The notes under the pieces: generated by a model
Databases searched by the model: none
Told to the model about the DNA's origin: nothing
The model's input: the letters and a program-made list of their open reading frames with translations, nothing else
Shown here: positions 35,010 through 38,774 of the stretch, piece by piece
How positions within the stretch are numbered: the first letter of the stretch is position 1
Layout: each line of letters opens with the position of its first letter
NCBI GenBank assembly: GCA_031256035.1
Contig: JAIRRJ010000077.1
Location: 1-38,774 of the forward strand
Direction of reading: 5' to 3'
Length of the DNA stretch: 38,774 bases
DNA from: Treponema sp.
Lineage (GTDB): Bacteria; Spirochaetota; Spirochaetia; Treponematales; Breznakiellaceae
Position numbers and translations under genes: made by a program

Positions 35010-35632
35010 AAACTGTAATCATAACCGTACCTATGAAGCCAACTAAAGAAGTGGAAGCGGTTACATACCCAATGGACGGCAATAAGGCAATGGAATACGA
35101 AAAACCTGTCCGCTGCCCGATAAACAGCATACTTGCAAAAACCCTTCAAAAAGACGAACAAGTAAAGGTTATATACATCCTAACAACCGGAGAAAACAGC
35201 GAATGTGAGCAGAATAAAAATACTTATATAAAAGAGTTGGAATGTATCAACAATGAAACAGGAGCTATTTTAAGTTTTGACACAATAGAAATTGACTTTG
35301 AGCCTACCAAAAAGACGTATAACAAGTTAATTACTGATCTAGCTGAAAAAATCCCAGACAATGCCGAACTGTATGCCGATACCACTTTTGGATTCAAGCC
35401 CGAAACCTTATCTCTGTTTTGCGCCCTCCGCTTTGTAGAAGAGTTTCGTGAGGCAATTGTCCAGTATATCGTTTACGGTAAAGTTGAATTCAACAAAGAA
35501 ACCCGAAAACCTGAAAAACCCATGCTCTATGATATTACATCGCTCTACTATCTTTTCAAATTGATGGGTTCAATGGGCGCTTCCAGTGCTGAAAACGCCA
35601 TGGAAACGCTCAAAGATTTTTTCGCCATGTAG
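35006..35632 (+). CDS. CARF-like protein resembling the TM1812/Csx2 family, no effector domain
   Basis: A 208-residue protein. The order of elements follows TM1812-type CARF proteins: an N-terminal strand MKTVIITVP, PINSILAKTL, VKVIYILTTGENSECE, a long helix, then ADTTFGFKPETLSLFCALRF (125-132 corresponds to the DITHGFRS block), IVQYIVYGKVEF and MLYDITSLYYLF near residue 174. CARF domains bind cyclic oligoadenylates or related nucleotides in type III CRISPR defence. Here nothing recognisable follows the sensor fold, so it may act as a regulator or ring nuclease rather than a fused effector. No cas gene or array is in the window. It is coupled to the glycosylase gene by a 4-base overlap and lies about 10-25 bases before the sigma-factor gene. 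Confidence 0.65.
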   Translation: MKTVIITVPMKPTKEVEAVTYPMDGNKAMEYEKPVRCPINSILAKTLQKDEQVKVIYILTTGENSECEQNKNTYIKELECINNETGAILSFDTIEIDFEPTKKTYNKLITDLAEKIPDNAELYADTTFGFKPETLSLFCALRFVEEFREAIVQYIVYGKVEFNKETRKPEKPMLYDITSLYYLFKLMGSMGASSAENAMETLKDFFAM

Positions 35633-35657
35633 AGATGCTTATGTGGGCAAATCGCAA

Positions 35658-36539
35658 ATGACAAAAGAACAGTTTCAAACAGAGGTTTTCAATGTTTACA
35701 CTCGCTATAGAGACAACTCTTCTTCTGATCATCGGCAGGCTTACTTTGGACAACTTTGGGATTTATTACGCAAATATTATTTCAAAAAAGAAGCGAATGA
35801 AATAGGTTATATGCTTTATATGTCCGTTTGTCGGTTGATTGAAAAAGACTTTAAGAATGAAATAGATTTTATTAAATATTTACAAGAAACATTGAAGAAT
35901 ACAAAAACTGAACATTACCGCCAAAACAACACAGGCTCTATCAGAATCTCAAGAGAGAAAAAACGAAAATTGAGGGAAGTAGAAGATTTCATCATGATGA
36001 AGGAAAGCAATCTTGGAAGAAAATTGACCGCTGATGAACAAATACAAAGTATATCTAAATGGTTCAAAAATCAGGAATATGTTGATTTATTAACCGTCAT
36101 AAATGTAGGCAGCATTTCGCACATCAGTAATGATAATAATGAAATGGACATACTTGATTCTACAGTTACTTCGCCCTATTTAGACAGTATTTCCGATGAC
36201 CCTTTTGATGAGTACATTAACAAAACCGATATGGAAACTGTCCGGAAAATAGTAAAATCGTTAATAGAGAAAAAACAGGAAAGAAGCAGAGATTGTTACC
36301 GGGCGCTTTTTACGCTGCATTGTATCGAAAACATGAAAGATTTTGAAATACTTGCCCCTGTTCTTGATAGTCAAATCCTCGAAACTTGGCATAAATCCAA
36401 TAAAAAGCCCAACCAATACGAAATATATCAAATATACCACCCAAATACTCAAAAATCCAGTGCAGGATCTACGGCAACAACAAATCTTCGTGATTTTCTC
36501 AAAGAAATAGAAATCTGCTTAAAAGAAAAAAATCAATAA
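35658..36539 (+). CDS. Sigma-70-family-like RNA polymerase sigma factor
   Basis: About 293 residues from the ATG at 35658; a GTG at 35643 is also possible, and the frame is open into the CARF-like gene. Residues about 30-92 resemble sigma region 2 (FIKYLQETLKNTKTEHYRQNN matches the region 2.3-2.4 helix ending in xYR). Residues 103-150 resemble a region 3 segment (LREVEDFIMMKESNLGRKLT, ADEQIQSISKWF). A C-terminal part near 200-285 has CYRALFTLHCI, then PNQYEIYQIYHP and SSAGSTATTNLRDFL like a region 4 helix-turn-helix. It would direct polymerase to special promoters. Its position straight after a CARF-like sensor recalls the CRISPR-associated CalpS sigma arrangement, but with different partners. 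Confidence 0.65.
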   Translation: MTKEQFQTEVFNVYTRYRDNSSSDHRQAYFGQLWDLLRKYYFKKEANEIGYMLYMSVCRLIEKDFKNEIDFIKYLQETLKNTKTEHYRQNNTGSIRISREKKRKLREVEDFIMMKESNLGRKLTADEQIQSISKWFKNQEYVDLLTVINVGSISHISNDNNEMDILDSTVTSPYLDSISDDPFDEYINKTDMETVRKIVKSLIEKKQERSRDCYRALFTLHCIENMKDFEILAPVLDSQILETWHKSNKKPNQYEIYQIYHPNTQKSSAGSTATTNLRDFLKEIEICLKEKNQ

Positions 36540-36549
36540 GTTTTCCTCT

Positions 36550-36605
36550 CAAAAACCTTAAGTTCCCTTAATCCCAGCCATTATTAATTGTATGGAGGAC
36601 AAAGA
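36550..36605 (+). promoter_or_regulatory. Conserved leader motif, copy 2
   Basis: Core at 36558-36584, ending CCAGCCATTAT like copy 1. TTAAT (36568-36572) pairs with ATTAA (36583-36587), and GTTCCC (36562-36567) can pair with most of GGAGGAC (36594-36600), which holds the ribosome site of the next gene. The inner stem keeps TAAT/ATTA while the outer stem differs in sequence from copy 1. Confidence 0.45.
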
Positions 36606-36908
36606 ATGGATAAGGGAAAAATAAAGTCACAATGCTTTGTGGATCGGGAGTCAAGACTCATCCAGTTGTACCGTGAAGCCTTTGGCAGGCAGGAGTTAAA
36701 CTCCAAAGAAACGGTAACTGCGTTAAGGCAGGTGGGTTTTAGCGAGATTATGGCGGTGAGTAAAGCATCAGGTTGGGCTGAGGAAAACAGATCATACGCA
36801 CCTGAGGCAGCAACGATTGCTAAGAAAAGAAAGAAGGAGCAGCAGGCTCTTGAGGCATGGTACTTGAAGAAAAGATTTGCCAAGAAAAACAAAAAGAAGA
36901 AGGATTGA
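36606..36908 (+). CDS. Small basic protein of unknown function
   Basis: A 100-residue protein from the ATG at 36606, with GGAGG upstream; the frame opens 18 bases earlier at a TTG. The middle is helical (SRLIQLYREAFGRQ, ETVTALRQVGFSEIMAV), and the tail is a Lys-rich run (KKRFAKKNKKKKD) suggesting nucleic-acid binding. I do not recognise a family. It is the first gene after the second leader motif and may be controlled through it. Confidence 0.6.
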   Translation: MDKGKIKSQCFVDRESRLIQLYREAFGRQELNSKETVTALRQVGFSEIMAVSKASGWAEENRSYAPEAATIAKKRKKEQQALEAWYLKKRFAKKNKKKKD

Positions 36909-36942
36909 TCAACCTTGACAATAGTAGAAAAGGAGTAAAAAA

Positions 36943-37368
36943 ATGTTAGAAAATTCACTGCAAATGCAAAAATGGGGTAATGGCGATATTGACAAAATGG
37001 TCATTCTTGAAGAGACCAAAGATTTGTATAATTATTCTATTGCAAATAATCTTGATGATATACAAATAGCGATATATGCAAGAACAGGTCATAATATTAA
37101 TTTGGATAAAGCATATTGGAAACTTAATTCAAAACTATCTATAAGTGTAAAACACTTAATGAATACCCACTATGCGGATTATTCCATGACAATAAATAAT
37201 AAAGGAAAATATAGACAAGTAATAATTAATATGCGCGTTGGTGATAAGTGGTACATTACAAAATATGATGAGGTTAAAAGTATATTTTGTGATTGCTATT
37301 TGATTGAGGCATTTAAATCGTTTAAATCAATATTGCTGGAAAAATTACATTCAGATGACGATGAATAA
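36943..37368 (+). CDS. Hypothetical protein
   Basis: A 141-residue protein of A+T-rich codon use, with AAGGAG before the ATG. It has no signal peptide or membrane helix. The sequence includes ETKDLYNYSIANNLDDIQIA, a beta-like centre (YRQVIINMRVGDKWYITKYD), FCDCYLIEAFKSFK and an acidic tail (HSDDDE). I do not recognise it. It lies 34 bases after the small basic gene and 72 bases before the lipoprotein start chosen here. Confidence 0.6.
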   Translation: MLENSLQMQKWGNGDIDKMVILEETKDLYNYSIANNLDDIQIAIYARTGHNINLDKAYWKLNSKLSISVKHLMNTHYADYSMTINNKGKYRQVIINMRVGDKWYITKYDEVKSIFCDCYLIEAFKSFKSILLEKLHSDDDE

Positions 37369-37440
37369 ATCCATAGGAGGTATTTTATGGAAAACAAGAC
37401 ATTTATTGACGGCGTTAATAAAACTTTTTGGAGGAAAAAT

Positions 37441-37971
37441 ATGAAAACTAATTATGTTTTGGGAATCAGTTTTTTGCTTATTTTTTGTTTTGGTGGTTGT
37501 TCATCATTGTCAAGAACCAGAGACCAAATGAAAATGATACAACCCATTTTAGATTTGGAATATGAGAGAATTATTGAATCTATACCCGGTGATTCTCCCA
37601 TTGCGGTATGGTGGTGTTTTGACGAACGAATAGAAGACGACCGAATTAAAGAAGGTGAATATAAGGGGGCTGTTACTCCAATATCCGACTGGGTTCAATG
37701 TTCATTTCAGGAACTCCTTGTAGGTACTGGAAAGTTTAGGGTTGTTACAAGAATACATTTGGCTAAAATATTTGAAGAACAAAGATTCCAATCGACCGGT
37801 CATGTAGATGACGCAACAATTGCTTCAGTTGGCAGAATACTGGGCGCAAAATTCATGATTGTCCCAACAATTACCCGTTATGAAACCCTTGATGTGCAAA
37901 TTATAAATTCTGAGACAGGGGAAATAACATATATTTCAAACAGACCAATACAGAAGGTCAGGAAAGGATGA
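37441..37971 (+). CDS. CsgG/LpoB-like lipoprotein
   Basis: 176 residues from the ATG at 37441. The signal peptide MKTNYVLGISFLLIFCFGGC ends in a lipobox Cys. The mature part has a short CsgG/LpoB-like domain: IAVWWCFDERI, then FRVVTRIHLAKIFEEQRFQ, IASVGRILGAKFMIVPTITRY. It would sit in the periplasm or outer membrane. An alternative start at 37387, in the same frame, also has a perfect AGGAGG six bases away and would add 18 residues before the signal peptide; I prefer 37441, which has GGAGG and a normal signal sequence. Its stop overlaps the next gene by 4 bases (ATGA). Confidence 0.75.
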   Translation: MKTNYVLGISFLLIFCFGGCSSLSRTRDQMKMIQPILDLEYERIIESIPGDSPIAVWWCFDERIEDDRIKEGEYKGAVTPISDWVQCSFQELLVGTGKFRVVTRIHLAKIFEEQRFQSTGHVDDATIASVGRILGAKFMIVPTITRYETLDVQIINSETGEITYISNRPIQKVRKG

Positions 37972-38435
37972 AAAAAATATTTTCAAAAAACATTGTAAGC
38001 ATTATTGCATGCTTTCTTGTTCTCACATTGTTTTCATGTTATTCTGAAGACGATCTTCGCCAAAAGTATGATCAGGGATATTCAGATGGTAATAAGTCCG
38101 GTTATAATAAAGGCTATGCTGAGGGCATGAACAAAGGGCAGACTGATGGATATAAAAAAGGACATTCAAATGGGTATAATGAAGGCAATGATGCCGGAAG
38201 AAAACTAGGGTTTAATACGGCAAAAAACGAATACAAAAAACAGATTAATGACTTGCAAACCAGAATAGCCGCAATGGAAAGGAATCACAGAACAGAACTT
38301 ACGGCTTCACATAACAGAGGTTTTCAGGAGGGTGAGATTTCTATGGAAAAGAAAATATTAGCAATAGTTGATCTTAAGGCACAGGAGGCAGTGAAAAAAA
38401 ACAAAAAAAACGGTGTATTATTTTTTGTAAAGTGA
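37968..38435 (+). CDS. Lipoprotein with Gly-every-fourth-residue repeats
   Basis: A 155-residue lipoprotein (signal peptide ending LTLFSC). Residues about 35-85 carry about a dozen tetrads with Gly every fourth position, often Gly-Tyr (YDQGYSDGNKSGYNKGYAEG and onwards), a pattern seen in Yae1-type repeats and GxxxG helices that pack tightly. A coiled-coil-like segment (INDLQTRIAAMERNHR) and a basic tail follow. Translationally coupled to the CsgG/LpoB-like gene, it may be its partner in an envelope assembly. The function is unknown. Confidence 0.7.
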   Translation: MKKIFSKNIVSIIACFLVLTLFSCYSEDDLRQKYDQGYSDGNKSGYNKGYAEGMNKGQTDGYKKGHSNGYNEGNDAGRKLGFNTAKNEYKKQINDLQTRIAAMERNHRTELTASHNRGFQEGEISMEKKILAIVDLKAQEAVKKNKKNGVLFFVK

Positions 38436-38448
38436 ATTAAAAACATTC

Positions 38449-38774
38449 TCAAAGTCTCCCCGATCTTTTTACACTCAAATATCTGTTGATAAGCGCGGAT
38501 GAAATATGCTGCGGTGAAGTTTCCAGAACAAGCAAACCTGAATGTTCCCACTTCCGGTACAAGCGGCGACGGTTTGCAAGATAGGAAAAGGCTGCTGCGG
38601 TTTCCAGAATTTCTTCCCCCGTTCGCAGGGCAGGAGTTCGCATAACAGAAGTTTCCACCGCTGTATCGGGAAAAGCGAGAGATTCGGCTTCGCCTTCGCG
38701 GAAGCTGACCATCAATAGCAGATGACGTCTTTTTATGCGCGGGAGAATCCATTCCAGAGACTCGCCGTCTTCTT
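38449..38774 (-). CDS. DUF58 protein, C-terminal part (5' end cut by window)
   Basis: The frame is open from the right edge of the window to the stop at 38449, giving about 108 residues. The pattern RIKRRHLLLMVSF, a long helical segment with AAAFSYLANRRRLYRKWEHSG, LLVLETSPQHISSALINRYL and the final SVKRSGRL is typical of the end of DUF58 proteins. These usually accompany MoxR ATPases and von Willebrand factor A proteins as chaperone-like complexes. Composition returns to the chromosomal G+C level here, marking the right edge of the island. It converges with the Gly-repeat lipoprotein gene 13 bases away. Confidence 0.8.
   Translation of the reverse strand, partial: EDGESLEWILPRIKRRHLLLMVSFREGEAESLAFPDTAVETSVMRTPALRTGEEILETAAAFSYLANRRRLYRKWEHSGLLVLETSPQHISSALINRYLSVKRSGRL

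Noticed and set aside
34285..36584. Integron attC sites as an explanation of the paired motif
   Set aside because: Treponema integrons are known, but the motif lacks the GTTRRRY/RYYYAAC core pair, and no integron integrase is in the window.
36915..36920. TTGACA before the hypothetical gene at 36943
   Set aside because: A -10 at normal spacing would fall at the ribosome site and start codon.

Overview
The window looks like chromosomal DNA from a spirochaete, most likely a Treponema-type member of the Spirochaetales. The evidence is a large membrane-anchored TPR protein resembling the periplasmic flagellar collar protein FlcA, a sigma-28-like promoter element (GCCGATAA) beside it, several relaxed-lipobox lipoproteins, a TAXI-type binding protein whose mature end starts GGKKEE, and a psd-pssA-thioesterase lipid operon. 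No rRNA, tRNA, CRISPR array, transposase or integrase gene was seen.

Layout. (1) 1-9845: a signalling block. Three large hybrid histidine kinases (the first cut by the window start) are followed by a REC/HD-GYP protein, with a convergent REC protein opposite. The second and third kinases share their core domains and look like a tandem duplication. (2) 9954-16265, minus strand: a probable run of flcA-like, yghZ-like aldo/keto reductase, tatD and dusB genes. (3) 16307-19417, plus strand: an exported glycogen-binding-fold protein, then psd, pssA and an acyl-ACP thioesterase, closely packed or overlapping. (4) 19490-31710: housekeeping and envelope genes: a sulfatase-modifying-factor-like lipoprotein coupled to a TAXI binding protein, a RibF-type FAD synthetase, a LamG/TPR protein, an ABC-type binding protein, aroA, a CsgG/LpoB-like protein, a metallophosphoesterase lipoprotein, a NYN-cold-shock protein and proC. 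(5) 31711-38448: an accessory island, visibly A+T-rich from about 32.8 kb. It holds a RhuM gene bracketed by about 46-bp imperfect direct repeats, a decayed reading frame, a protein with a HEPN-like RX4H motif, a three-gene unit (HhH-GPD glycosylase-like, CARF-like, sigma-70-like), small unknown genes and two lipoproteins. (6) The right end returns to G+C-richer DNA with the tail of a DUF58 gene.

The most interesting part is the three-gene unit at 34338-36539. A protein resembling the TM1812/Csx2 CARF family, without a recognisable effector domain, sits between a DNA-glycosylase-fold protein and a sigma factor, with no Cas gene in view. A conserved 27-bp motif (23 of 27 identical) occurs just before this unit and again just after it. 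In both copies it can fold so as to pair with the ribosome binding site downstream. This could be a nucleotide-signal-to-transcription switch, or a mobile cassette with a conserved boundary. All function statements here are inferences from sequence patterns; no searches were run.
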